From PCC-6802 sp943367755 (lineage in GTDB: Bacteria > Cyanobacteriota > Cyanobacteriia > Pseudanabaenales > Pseudanabaenaceae): a stretch of 64,000 bases of DNA. Within the stretch, counting starts at the first letter, position 1. The number at the start of each line of letters is the position of its first letter. Of this stretch, positions 51,116 through 59,336 are shown one piece after another. The position numbers and the translations under genes were made by a program. The stretch lies in NCBI GenBank assembly GCA_943367755.1, contig CALRKB020000016.1, positions 1 through 64,000 on the forward strand, read 5' to 3'. The notes under the pieces were generated by a model, which made no database searches, had not been told where the DNA came from, and saw only the letters and a program-made list of their open reading frames with translations.

Positions 51116-52504
51116 TTAAAAATCAACATTCATTGGCGATCTCGGGAAGGGAATAACATCACGAATATTGCTCATACCTGTGATAAATTGCACCAGGCGC
51201 TCGAATCCTAAACCAAAGCCCGCATGGGGAACGGTGCCGTAACGCCGCAGATCTAAATACCACCAGTAATCTTCTGGGTTTAGTCCAGCACTTCTGATGC
51301 GCGTCTCCAAGACATCAAGACGCTCCTCGCGCTGTGAGCCGCCAATAATTTCACCGATGCCGGGGGCGAGCACGTCCATGGCTCTGACGGTTTTTTGCGA
51401 GTCATCGAGACGCATGTAGAAAGCCTTGATCTCCGTGGGATAGTCCATCACTACGACAGGCTTTTTGAATAACTCTTCGGCCAGGTAGCGCTCGTGTTCA
51501 GACTGCAAATCTAAACCCCATTTGACTGGGTACTCAAAATCTTTGCTGCTATTTTCCAGGAGCTTAACTGCTTCGGTATAACTAATGCGCTCAAACTTTT
51601 CTTGAACGATCTTTTGCGCATTTGGCATGACGCGATCGCTGACGCGCTCTTGGAAAAAGGCCATATCTTCGGGGCAGTTTTCCAGTACGTAGCTAAATAT
51701 GTATTTCAGGAATTCTTCAGCTAGATTGGCATCGTCCTCGAGATCGCAAAATGCCATTTCTGGCTCAATCATCCAAAACTCGGCTAAGTGTCTGGAAGTA
51801 TTGGAGTTTTCGGCTCTAAATGTGGGGCCAAAAGTGTAGACATTCGAAAATGCCATCGCCATGATTTCTGCTTCCAGTTGGCCGCTCACAGTTAAGAAAG
51901 TAGGCTTACCAAAAAAGTCTTGACCGTAATCAACGGAGGTAGATCCTGCTGCCAGCTTTGGCAAATCAATTGTGGTAACTGCAAACATTTCCCCTGCCCC
52001 TTCACAGTCACTGGCAGTCACAATTGGGGTGTGTACCCACAGGAAACCACGTTCTTGAAAAAACTGATGGATGGCGTAGGAACAGGCATTTCTGACTCGA
52101 AATACTGCACCAAAAGTATTTGTACGCGGGCGCAGATGCGCTATGGTACGTAAAAATTCAAAGGAATGTCGTTTTTTTTGTAATGGATAAGTTTCGGGAT
52201 CGGCGGCACCAAATATTTCCACGGCTTGTGCCTGCATCTCAATCCTTTGCCCCTTACCAGGAGAAGCAACTAATACACCCTCAATTCTGGCTGAAGCACC
52301 GGTACTAATCTGCTTAATTATTTGCTCGTAGTCTGGCAGATCTTGGGAAATTACAACCTGGAGACCTTGCAAAGATGAGCCATCATTAATCTCTATGAAG
52401 GTAAGACCTTTTGCTTCTCGCTTTGTCCTTACCCAGCCCTGAACTATCGCTAACGTTTCGGTTTGACCATGTCGCAGTAAGTTGACTATTCTAGTTGCAC
52501 TCAT
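51116..52504 (-). CDS. asnS: Asparaginyl-tRNA synthetase
   Basis: A class IIb aminoacyl-tRNA synthetase that charges tRNA-Asn; 462 residues, normal length. The N-terminal OB anticodon-binding domain (about 10-105; GWVRTKREAKGLTFIEINDGS) is followed by the catalytic domain with FRTIAHLRPRTNTFGAVFRVRN, FRAENSNTSRHLAEFWMIEPE (motif 2) and GFGLGFERLVQFITG (motif 3). Having AsnRS as well as GatA means Asn-tRNA can be made directly, and the amidotransferase would then be needed mainly for Gln-tRNA. It is convergent with xisHI. Confidence 0.97.
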   Translation of the reverse strand: MSATRIVNLLRHGQTETLAIVQGWVRTKREAKGLTFIEINDGSSLQGLQVVISQDLPDYEQIIKQISTGASARIEGVLVASPGKGQRIEMQAQAVEIFGAADPETYPLQKKRHSFEFLRTIAHLRPRTNTFGAVFRVRNACSYAIHQFFQERGFLWVHTPIVTASDCEGAGEMFAVTTIDLPKLAAGSTSVDYGQDFFGKPTFLTVSGQLEAEIMAMAFSNVYTFGPTFRAENSNTSRHLAEFWMIEPEMAFCDLEDDANLAEEFLKYIFSYVLENCPEDMAFFQERVSDRVMPNAQKIVQEKFERISYTEAVKLLENSSKDFEYPVKWGLDLQSEHERYLAEELFKKPVVVMDYPTEIKAFYMRLDDSQKTVRAMDVLAPGIGEIIGGSQREERLDVLETRIRSAGLNPEDYWWYLDLRRYGTVPHAGFGLGFERLVQFITGMSNIRDVIPFPRSPMNVDF

Positions 52505-52574
52505 TGGATGATTTACTTGCGTGTGGCCTTTGATTATAAAACCCTAGGCTAAATCGTGAAGCCAAATTGCCAGA

Positions 52575-52787
52575 CTAAGCCTGGTAGGTAACCATGTCGC
52601 GGATTAATGGTATGCGATCGCTAATGTAGTTAGTCAAATCGTGCGCTTGGCTGCGATCTAAAGCAGACTGTTTCTGGACTTGCTCGATCAACCAATGTAA
52701 TAGACCGTCATCATCCATACGCATGAGCTGACTGGGTTGAGCCTGATTTACCAGATCCCAAAACATCCGCATGATCGAAGGAGTCAT
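52575..52787 (-). CDS. Conserved small protein, unknown function (70 aa)
   Basis: A 70-residue protein: MRMFWDLVNQAQPSQLMRMD, then DGLLHWLIEQVQ and a helical C-terminus ending TYQA. It is compact, helical and has an acidic middle; from memory, similar small proteins are found in many cyanobacteria, but I cannot name the family. AGAGG precedes the ATG at 52787, which is why I did not use the longer frame to 52883. It is divergent from pgl. Confidence 0.65.
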   Translation of the reverse strand: MTPSIMRMFWDLVNQAQPSQLMRMDDDGLLHWLIEQVQKQSALDRSQAHDLTNYISDRIPLIRDMVTYQA

Positions 52788-52947
52788 AGATTTGCCTCTT
52801 CTTAAGAAATTCTGTAACTTTGTACAGGTTAAACGATTTTTGTGATACCGATTAAAAATCACACAAAACGAAATAAATATCACCTCTCTAGAGGTTGATT
52901 GCTACAGTATCTATACATTGCTAAGCAATAATTAACCCAAAGGGAAT

Positions 52948-53667
52948 ATGCAAAGACAGGTTGAAATCTTACCCGATCGCTCTGCCATAGTGAGCAGAGC
53001 TTTAGAAATCGTTTTAGAAGTTTACAAGCGGGCGATCGCCCGTGATGGCAGATTTATGATCGCGGTGGCAGGTGGTAGCACACCTAAGCCTCTCTACGAG
53101 TTATTGGCAGTGCAGCCACTAGATTGGAGTAAGGTACATGTGTTTTGGGGTGACGAACGCTATGTGCCAGTGAGCGATCCCCAAAGCAACGAAGGCATGA
53201 CACGCAAAGCATGGCTAGATCGCATCTCGATTCCAGCCGCGAATATTCACACCATGCCAACCGATGAATCCGATCCCGCAATTGCCGCCCAGAAATACGA
53301 ACAGCACATCCAGAATTTTTTTAATATTAAGCCAAGTGAATTTCCCAAACTAGATCTTGTCTTGCTTGGCATCGGTGATGATGGCCACACAGCATCTCTA
53401 TTTCCAGGCACGGCGGCACTGGAGGTAAGAGATCGGCTGATTACAGTTGGACAAAAAGACGATCAGCCTAGAGTCACATTTACCGCCCCATTGATTAACA
53501 AAGCTGACATAATCCTGTTCTTAGTTGAGGGCATTGGTAAGGCAAACGCACTCAAAGCGATTATGGCTGACGATGGCGATGCCAATACTCATCCCGCCAG
53601 ACTAATTCGATCTGAAAGCATCTGGCTTGTCGATCCCACTGCCTGGAGTGCGATCTCTGACGCATAG
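52948..53667 (+). CDS. pgl: 6-phosphogluconolactonase
   Basis: A 239-residue enzyme of the oxidative pentose phosphate pathway, hydrolysing 6-phosphogluconolactone. The sugar isomerase-like fold shows VAGGSTPKPLYELL, VFWGDERYVPVSDPQSNEGM and LLGIGDDGHTASLFPGT, the standard active-site segments. The start ATG at 52948 gives the expected N-terminus. Metabolically it links to pgi at the left of the window. The 120-bp 3' spacer holds a dispersed repeat copy. Confidence 0.96.
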   Translation: MQRQVEILPDRSAIVSRALEIVLEVYKRAIARDGRFMIAVAGGSTPKPLYELLAVQPLDWSKVHVFWGDERYVPVSDPQSNEGMTRKAWLDRISIPAANIHTMPTDESDPAIAAQKYEQHIQNFFNIKPSEFPKLDLVLLGIGDDGHTASLFPGTAALEVRDRLITVGQKDDQPRVTFTAPLINKADIILFLVEGIGKANALKAIMADDGDANTHPARLIRSESIWLVDPTAWSAISDA

Positions 53668-53709
53668 ATATACTTTTGGGCAAATGTACGAATAGCCCCG
53701 ATTGGTTTA

Positions 53710-53740
53710 GGTCAGGCGCAAGGGCACTGCCCCTATAATT
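53710..53740 (-). repeat. Dispersed GGGCAG repeat, copy 3
   Basis: On the minus strand this 31-bp unit reads AATTATAGGGGCAGTGCC, then CTTGCGCCTGACC. It matches 25 of 31 bases of the copy after lrtA (3488-3518). Most differences are transitions. It lies between the convergent pgl and DUF1816 genes, a typical place for such elements. Confidence 0.55.
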
Positions 53741-53787
53741 ATCGGTACAATTTTCCGTGGCGATCGCCTAAGTTAGATGCTGGTATT

Positions 53788-54087
53788 TTAATAGGGCTGG
53801 CTACTGAGCTTAGGCGTACGATTTACTTTTAAATCGCCAGCTTCATCATAGATTGTCAATTGCTCTGGCTTGCAGCGCTTAGTGACTAAACCAACAACTA
53901 CAGCACCCTCAGCCTCTAAATCTTCTTTATAGCCAGATACGGATGCCTCCGCTTCTGGGAAGCTAGAGAATGGTCCAAAGTAGTAGGTACAGCGAGGTGC
54001 CTCGGTAACTACTTCTATCCAGACAGCCATCCCAAGTTGCTCTAGTAATACTGTGAACATGTCCTTCACGTTATTAGATAAGCTCAT
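53788..54087 (-). CDS. DUF1816 domain protein
   Basis: A 99-residue cyanobacterial protein of family DUF1816. The core is AVWIEVVTEAPRCTYYFGPF, then SSFPEAEASVSGYKEDLEAEG and VVVGLVTKRCKPEQLTIYD. The family is restricted to cyanobacteria, and its function is unknown; it is often encoded near phycobilisome or photosynthesis genes, but not here. I chose the ATG at 54087 because the preceding 15 codons are Tyr/Arg-rich and unlike the family. It starts about 70 bp after the rlmB gene and could be cotranscribed. Confidence 0.9.
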   Translation of the reverse strand: MSLSNNVKDMFTVLLEQLGMAVWIEVVTEAPRCTYYFGPFSSFPEAEASVSGYKEDLEAEGAVVVGLVTKRCKPEQLTIYDEAGDLKVNRTPKLSSQPY

Positions 54088-54157
54088 AAAAAGAGAGTAC
54101 CTTTGATAGTGCCTTCGGATGATTATGTACATTTATATAGAATACATTATGGCATTT

Positions 54158-55435
54158 TTACAAACTGTTCAAACTCAACGTATTGACCCACCTTTGTCGG
54201 AAAATCTCATATAACGCCATTCCAGTAGCAACTGAAGCATTGAGACAATTAATTTTTCCGCCTAAAGGAATAGAAATCAGGACATCACAACTGCGCTGTG
54301 TCAGCATACTTAAGCCCTCATCTTCTGAGCCTACTACCAACACTATAGGGCCAGAGAACTTAGTTTTATAGATCGGCTCACCCTGTTCGCTTGAGGTGCC
54401 GTAAATCCAAAAGCCTTTCTCCTTGAGTTGCTCCAAAGCGCGGTTGAGATTAACTACTCTTGCGACTGGGAGGGTTTCTAGGGCTCCAGCTGCAACTTTA
54501 GCAACAGTAGATGTCACCCCGACCGCACGTCTTTGGGGAATCACGATCCCCTGTGCTCCCATCGCTTCGGCAGAGCGAATAATTGCTCCCAAGTTGTGGG
54601 GATCGGTAATGCCATCGGCCACAACGATTACAGGATTACTGGTCTGCTCTAAAGCTTTGCTAATTAAGCCTTCGATATCTAAATATTCGTATGCTGCCAC
54701 CTGTGCAACAATCCCCTGATGTCTGGCATTGTTGCTAATTTGATTAAGGCGCTGGATATCTACTTCATCCACCACAGCACCAGCAGCCTTGGCAGCATCG
54801 ATCAGTGGAAAGAAATCTGGGGCGTAACGCATCTTTGACGTTACCCAAATGCGGTTGAGCGATCGCAAGCCGGAGATCGCTGCTTGTACAGCGTGACGGC
54901 CATAAACCATATCAGGATCGCTCTCGGTCTCATCGATCCCATTGAAATTATTAGGAGCGTGGTCGAGGGAATTAGTACGGCGATCGCGATCCCTGGAGAA
55001 GTCACCTCCTGAGGATCTCCTATGGGCTGAAGGTTCCCGATCGCCGCGTTCAGGCGATCTCCTACGGTCTGAATAATCCCGATCGCTATGTTCTGAGGAT
55101 TTTCTGCCGCCATATTCAGAAGATTCGCGATCTTTGCGATCAGAGGAACCCCTATATTCGTCAAATTCCCTGCGTTGAGGTGTGCCAATCGAGCGTCTTA
55201 GCTGTGGTCTGGATCGATCGTCGTGGTCTGAATTGCGATCTGAACCGTAGTCTGAACTGCTGCCAGAATTATCAGTAGCTCGCTTGAGACGCGGTGCCTG
55301 AGAGCCTGCAATTTTAGGTACTGGTTTAGCACTATTGCTGCGGTATTCCGATTTGTATTCCGGCTTACCATGCTTGGGCAAATCGCTACTCTTGCGTCTG
55401 GGCTTGCCCTTAGTGGGTTTATCTTTAGGTTTCAT
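54158..55435 (-). CDS. rlmB: SPOUT rRNA methyltransferase (RlmB/TrmH family) with a disordered N-tail
   Basis: A 425-residue 2'-O-ribose methyltransferase, most likely modifying a guanosine of 23S rRNA. Residues 1 to about 175 are a Ser/Arg/Asp-rich low-complexity tail (words such as SDRKDRESSEYGG and SPERGDREPSAHRR). Then comes the SpoU substrate-binding domain (about 177-250; VYGRHAVQAAI), and the SPOUT knot domain (about 260-415; PHNLGAIIRSAEAMGAQG, LVVGSEDEGLS, IPLGGKINCLNASVATGMALYE). Its start overlaps the mini-RNase III gene by 11 bp. The tail may bind RNA or nucleate assemblies; that is inference. Confidence 0.92.
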   Translation of the reverse strand: MKPKDKPTKGKPRRKSSDLPKHGKPEYKSEYRSNSAKPVPKIAGSQAPRLKRATDNSGSSSDYGSDRNSDHDDRSRPQLRRSIGTPQRREFDEYRGSSDRKDRESSEYGGRKSSEHSDRDYSDRRRSPERGDREPSAHRRSSGGDFSRDRDRRTNSLDHAPNNFNGIDETESDPDMVYGRHAVQAAISGLRSLNRIWVTSKMRYAPDFFPLIDAAKAAGAVVDEVDIQRLNQISNNARHQGIVAQVAAYEYLDIEGLISKALEQTSNPVIVVADGITDPHNLGAIIRSAEAMGAQGIVIPQRRAVGVTSTVAKVAAGALETLPVARVVNLNRALEQLKEKGFWIYGTSSEQGEPIYKTKFSGPIVLVVGSEDEGLSMLTQRSCDVLISIPLGGKINCLNASVATGMALYEIFRQRWVNTLSLNSL

Positions 55436-55805
55436 TATCTGTTTGTTGAAGAATGCGAGCGAGGCGATCGCGATCGCTTAAGTAAAGGTAGCCAATCAAT
55501 GCCTCAAATCCTGTGGCTTTCTGATAAATATTAGGATCGATCTGACGCGAAGCCGACCCAGCAGCGTTGCGTCCTCGGCGCACCAGATCTGATTCGGAGG
55601 CGGTTAACTCTAGGCGATCGAGTTGCCTAGCCTGACTTTCTGCTCTGACGTCAGATACTACAAGTTTATGATAAGCGTTAGGGCTTCGTGGTGGTTGCAA
55701 ATACTTCAGACGAACGTGCAGTTCATAAACAGCATCACCTAAATAGGCAAGAGATGCAACTGGGATCTCTGCAAAACGATCAACGCCTGGATCAAATATT
55801 GACAT
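55425..55805 (-). CDS. mrnC: Mini-ribonuclease III
   Basis: A 126-residue RNase III domain without a dsRNA-binding domain, the MrnC type that matures 23S rRNA. The catalytic helix is SLAYLGDAVYELHVR (signature Asp and Glu), with RRGRNAAGS and EALIGYLYLSDRDRL (second acidic Glu) later. It overlaps the rlmB start by 11 bp, so two 23S rRNA maturation genes are translationally coupled, a sensible pairing. The length equals the family norm. Confidence 0.93.
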   Translation of the reverse strand: MSIFDPGVDRFAEIPVASLAYLGDAVYELHVRLKYLQPPRSPNAYHKLVVSDVRAESQARQLDRLELTASESDLVRRGRNAAGSASRQIDPNIYQKATGFEALIGYLYLSDRDRLARILQQTDNET

Positions 55806-55891
55806 TAGCTAGGTGAGAACCATCGGCATACGAGCTCCAAACATAAACAAGTTTAAAACGGATCGAATATTAGAGTGGTTGCTTATGCTGA

Positions 55892-56260
55892 TTACTTTCC
55901 GGCGATGTTACTCAAGGCATTTTCTACTGAGGGTTGAAGCGAGAGGAACTGCTCGAGCCTAACTAGTTTCACGGTTTGAGTTACACGCGGGTTACTGATA
56001 ATCTGTAATGTGCCGCTTAAGCTTTGGGTCTTTTTGGCCATCTGTACTAGAACACCTAGACCAGAGCTATCGACAAAGTCGATCGCTGACAAGTCTAGAA
56101 TCACGTTTACAGGGCCATCATCGATGCACTTGCCAATTACCTTGCGAAAAGCAGGTTCGGAAAATGCATCTAGCAGTCCGGTGAGGCGAAACATTTGATA
56201 ATTTTCCTTGACTTCGCGGCTGCCTCTCAAACTCACAGTCAGGGTTAGCTGTTCAGGAAT
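55892..56260 (-). CDS. STAS anti-sigma factor antagonist (RsbV/SpoIIAA-like), probable ATT start
   Basis: A STAS-domain protein of about 122 residues with the conserved phosphorylation loop FVDSSGLGVLVQM, preceded by VNVILDLSAID and GLLDAFSEPAF. In the partner switch, the dephosphorylated form binds an anti-sigma kinase. The matching PP2C regulator is at 45.9 kb. The frame has no ATG early on. A GTG lies at 56236, but a perfect AGGAGG (56266-56271) stands five bases before an ATT (56258-56260), which gives an N-terminus xPEQLTLTVSLRG that matches relatives better. I take ATT as the start. The upstream limit is a stop codon in frame. Confidence 0.85.
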   Translation of the reverse strand: MPEQLTLTVSLRGSREVKENYQMFRLTGLLDAFSEPAFRKVIGKCIDDGPVNVILDLSAIDFVDSSGLGVLVQMAKKTQSLSGTLQIISNPRVTQTVKLVRLEQFLSLQPSVENALSNIAGK

Positions 56261-56345
56261 AGCGACCTCCTAAGGACGACAACCTTATTTTGCGGGTATA
56301 TTGTATTTGCTTTCTATGCACTTGTCTAGCCAGTTAAACTACTTC

Positions 56346-57809
56346 ATGTTATCAATCAGCCAAATTCACCAACAATTACTCGATCATGACCGCACGGCAA
56401 CAGAAATTACGCAAGAGTTTCTAGATCGCATTCAAGCTCTAGAGCCATCTTTACATAGCTTTATCGCTGTCACGCGCGATCGCGCGATCGCACAGGCTGC
56501 AAAAGTTGATGCCCAAATTGCTGCTGGCTTGGAGTTATCTATGCTAGCAGGTGTACCGATAGGGATCAAGGATAATATGTGTGTTCGTGGTATTCCTGCC
56601 ACCTGCGGCTCCAAAATGCTGGAGAATTTTGTGCCGCCCTATGATTCGACCGTCACCCAGAAACTATTTGATGCTGGTGCTGTGATGGTAGGCAAAACCA
56701 ACTTAGATGAATTTGCCATGGGTAGTTCCACGGAAAATTCAGCCTTTCAGCTCACCGCTAATCCCTGGGATCTCAGCCGTGTACCTGGAGGCTCATCGGG
56801 TGGTTCGGCGGCGGCAGTTGCTAGTGGCGAGTGCGCGATCGCCACTGGCTCCGATACAGGTGGTTCAATTCGCCAACCAGCCTCCTTTTGTGGTGTGGTA
56901 GGTCTGAAGCCCACCTATGGCCTGGTTTCACGGTTTGGCCTGGTAGCGTTTGCCTCTTCGCTCGACCAGATTGGACCATTTGCGCGTACAGTCAAGGATG
57001 CTGCTATTTTGCTAGAGGCGATGGCAGGCTACGATGCTCGCGACTCTACCAGTTTGAATGTAGCTATCCCCATCTATTCCAAGCTACTTACCCCCAACTT
57101 AACCCAATCTCTGGCAGGCAAAAAAGTCGGTGTGATTACGGAAACCTTTGGTGAGGGACTCGATCCAGAAGTAGAGGCAGCGGTGAGGGCAGCGATCGCG
57201 CATCTGGAGTCGATGGGAGCCGAGGTGCATGAAATCTCTTGCCCACGTTTCCGCTATGGCTTACCCACCTACTACATCATTGCGCCATCGGAGGCATCGG
57301 CTAACCTAGCACGCTATGACGGCGTCAAGTATGGTTTGCGGGACTCAGAGGCGGAAAATCTGATTAACATGTACTCCCAAACCCGCGAAGAGGGATTTGG
57401 GGCAGAGGTGAAGCGGCGCATCATGATCGGTACCTACGTTTTGTCCGCAGGCTACTATGATGCCTACTATCTCAAAGCCCAAAAAGTGCGCACTCTGATC
57501 AAGGAGGACTTCGATCGAGCATTTGCCAAAGTCGATGTCCTAGTCAGTCCTACGGCACCAACTACTGCTTTTCACGCAGGCAGTAAAACCTCGGATCCAC
57601 TCAGCATGTACTTGTCTGATCTGATGACAATCCCAGTAAATTTAGCTGGATTACCAGGCTTGAGCTTACCCTGTGGGTTTGATGTCAATGGCATGCCCAT
57701 TGGCTTGCAAATGATTAGCAATGTGTTGCGCGAGGATGTCTTGTTGCAAGTTGCCTATGCCTACGAGCAGTCGACGGAATGGCACAAACAACAACCTACG
57801 GGTATTTAA
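56346..57809 (+). CDS. gatA: Glutamyl-tRNA(Gln) amidotransferase subunit A
   Basis: The amidase subunit of GatCAB, which releases ammonia from glutamine to convert Glu-tRNA(Gln) to Gln-tRNA(Gln). The 487-residue protein has the Lys-Ser-Ser amidase set: the Lys in VGIKDNMCVRG, GGSSGGSAAAV and TGSDTGGSIRQP, and KTNLDEFAMGSSTENSAF. I chose the ATG at 56346 (LSISQIHQQLLDHDR), matching the family N-terminus; a TTG at 56301 and ATG at 56316 are also open. gatB and gatC are not in the window. Confidence 0.95.
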   Translation: MLSISQIHQQLLDHDRTATEITQEFLDRIQALEPSLHSFIAVTRDRAIAQAAKVDAQIAAGLELSMLAGVPIGIKDNMCVRGIPATCGSKMLENFVPPYDSTVTQKLFDAGAVMVGKTNLDEFAMGSSTENSAFQLTANPWDLSRVPGGSSGGSAAAVASGECAIATGSDTGGSIRQPASFCGVVGLKPTYGLVSRFGLVAFASSLDQIGPFARTVKDAAILLEAMAGYDARDSTSLNVAIPIYSKLLTPNLTQSLAGKKVGVITETFGEGLDPEVEAAVRAAIAHLESMGAEVHEISCPRFRYGLPTYYIIAPSEASANLARYDGVKYGLRDSEAENLINMYSQTREEGFGAEVKRRIMIGTYVLSAGYYDAYYLKAQKVRTLIKEDFDRAFAKVDVLVSPTAPTTAFHAGSKTSDPLSMYLSDLMTIPVNLAGLPGLSLPCGFDVNGMPIGLQMISNVLREDVLLQVAYAYEQSTEWHKQQPTGI

Positions 57810-57816
57810 GGGGACT

Positions 57817-57853
57817 ATGGGGGCGGGCAATCCTCCCATCGCCACGCCCCCAT
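57817..57853. terminator. Convergent hairpin between gatA and the beta-helix gene
   Basis: ATGGGGGCG (57817-57825) and CGCCCCCAT (57845-57853) are exact reverse complements around 19 bases. It lies 7 bp after the gatA stop and 67 bp from the end of the convergent gene. There is no clear T-run, so it may stabilise mRNA ends more than terminate. Dispersed-repeat origin is also possible. Confidence 0.4.
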
Positions 57854-57920
57854 GTAGCCCATGAGATAGGCAAAACAGCGATCGCGGGGCGCAAACACCC
57901 TTCACACAATCCAGATCAAC

Positions 57921-59168
57921 CTAAGTGTTGGGTTTATCCTGCGATGGTTTATTGGGCTTGGCTGCTGCAGGTTTAGCTTGCGAAGGTTTGGGTTTGTTTG
58001 TAGCGGTGGGTTTGTTTTGGGTTGATTTGGCTGGCTTGTTAGCAGCAGGCTTTGTCTGAGATGGTTTTGTTGGAGGCTTGGTAGCAGTTGGCTTCTCCGG
58101 TGCGCTGGACTTAGCAGAGGCAGACGGGGCAATCTGTGGTGGAGACAGTGGAGAATTAGCAGGCACAAGATCTACAGACCCGGCTACATGTTTTTTATCA
58201 ATTTCATTGCCAACTACGACATAGGTTACGCCTGTAGCATTGTTTAAATCCTTGTCCTTGTTGCCTTTAATAATGTTGAGACCGGGGGTGGCTGCTGTGC
58301 CCAGATCGGGATTGGGCTGACCGTTTCGATCTTTGAGAATCACTAAGCCATTGCGCTTGCTATTCGCGATCAGGTTGCCCCTCAAGGTTGGGGTAGCCAG
58401 GTTGGAGATCACGATGCCATCGACGTTATTGATAATCCGGTTGCCAATCACCTGGACTTGAGAGTTTTTACCGATGGAGAGGCCAAAACCAGTATCGTTA
58501 AACTCGTTACCTTTGATTTCCCCCGTACTTGTGCCTAAAGCAGAAATGCCACTAGCTCTATTTTTGGTGAATAGATTACTAGTAATTGTGGCATTAGCAT
58601 CGCCGGTGAGAAACACCCCATCATGGGTAGTGTTGATAAAAGTATTGTTGGTAATCTTGACATTTTTGCTGGATTCCACCCATAGGGCATACCCTCTGGG
58701 GTTGCTATTAGTTAGCGTAATTCCAGAAATTCCGGCATTTTTTGCGGCTAAGATCGCAATGTTCTGCTTTGCAAAGGTAGGGCTGATAAATATACCTCCA
58801 CCCTTAATCAAGATATCCTGGCCATTAGTACTGCTGTTACCTTGGATGTTAACGCCAGGTAGCAGTTTTAGAGGAAACACTTCTCCGGTTTCAGCGCTGT
58901 AAGTGCCCGGAGCCAGTTTAATCGTCGTACCAGGTTGGGGATTAGAACTAAGCGCAGCGGTAATCGTACGAAATGGCGTTGCTTGAGAACCAGCACCAGC
59001 AGCATCAGTGCCATTGGGTGAGACGTAGATCGCAGCAGCGAGATTTTGTTGAGCTATTTTTAGGGGTTGGTTCGAACCAGACTGAATAACCTCAGCCATC
59101 ATCGCACCTGGCTGAATTCCCAGAGCGAGTAGCATGAACAACCCAACCGTGCCCTGAAGCTTTTGCAT
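57921..59168 (-). CDS. Secreted DUF1565 parallel beta-helix protein
   Basis: A 415-residue exported protein. A signal peptide (about 1-27; MQKLQGTVGLFMLLALGIQP) precedes a DUF1565/right-handed beta-helix domain (about 45-330; IYVSPNGTDAAGAGSQATPF, then stacked turns such as NVKITNNTFINTTHDGVFL and GLSIGKNSQVQVIGNRIINN). The last 80 residues (about 335-415) are a Lys/Pro/Thr/Ala-rich tail of repeated words (KPSQTKPAANKP and similar). It is likely a cell-surface carbohydrate-binding or lyase-like protein, but no catalytic residues are certain. The ATG at 59168 fits the signal peptide. Confidence 0.85.
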   Translation of the reverse strand: MQKLQGTVGLFMLLALGIQPGAMMAEVIQSGSNQPLKIAQQNLAAAIYVSPNGTDAAGAGSQATPFRTITAALSSNPQPGTTIKLAPGTYSAETGEVFPLKLLPGVNIQGNSSTNGQDILIKGGGIFISPTFAKQNIAILAAKNAGISGITLTNSNPRGYALWVESSKNVKITNNTFINTTHDGVFLTGDANATITSNLFTKNRASGISALGTSTGEIKGNEFNDTGFGLSIGKNSQVQVIGNRIINNVDGIVISNLATPTLRGNLIANSKRNGLVILKDRNGQPNPDLGTAATPGLNIIKGNKDKDLNNATGVTYVVVGNEIDKKHVAGSVDLVPANSPLSPPQIAPSASAKSSAPEKPTATKPPTKPSQTKPAANKPAKSTQNKPTATNKPKPSQAKPAAAKPNKPSQDKPNT

Positions 59169-59336
59169 AGTCTTAATTCCCAAAACAATTGCAGAGATGT
59201 AACGCTCTCTCTTGACGCAGGTAATCTTACCTTAGTTTCTAAAAATTACAACCCACTCGCAACATCTAAGGAATTAATGATTTTTGGTTGAAGATTTGCC
59301 AGACTACACGCGGCAAATCCTCATTTTTTTAAACTA

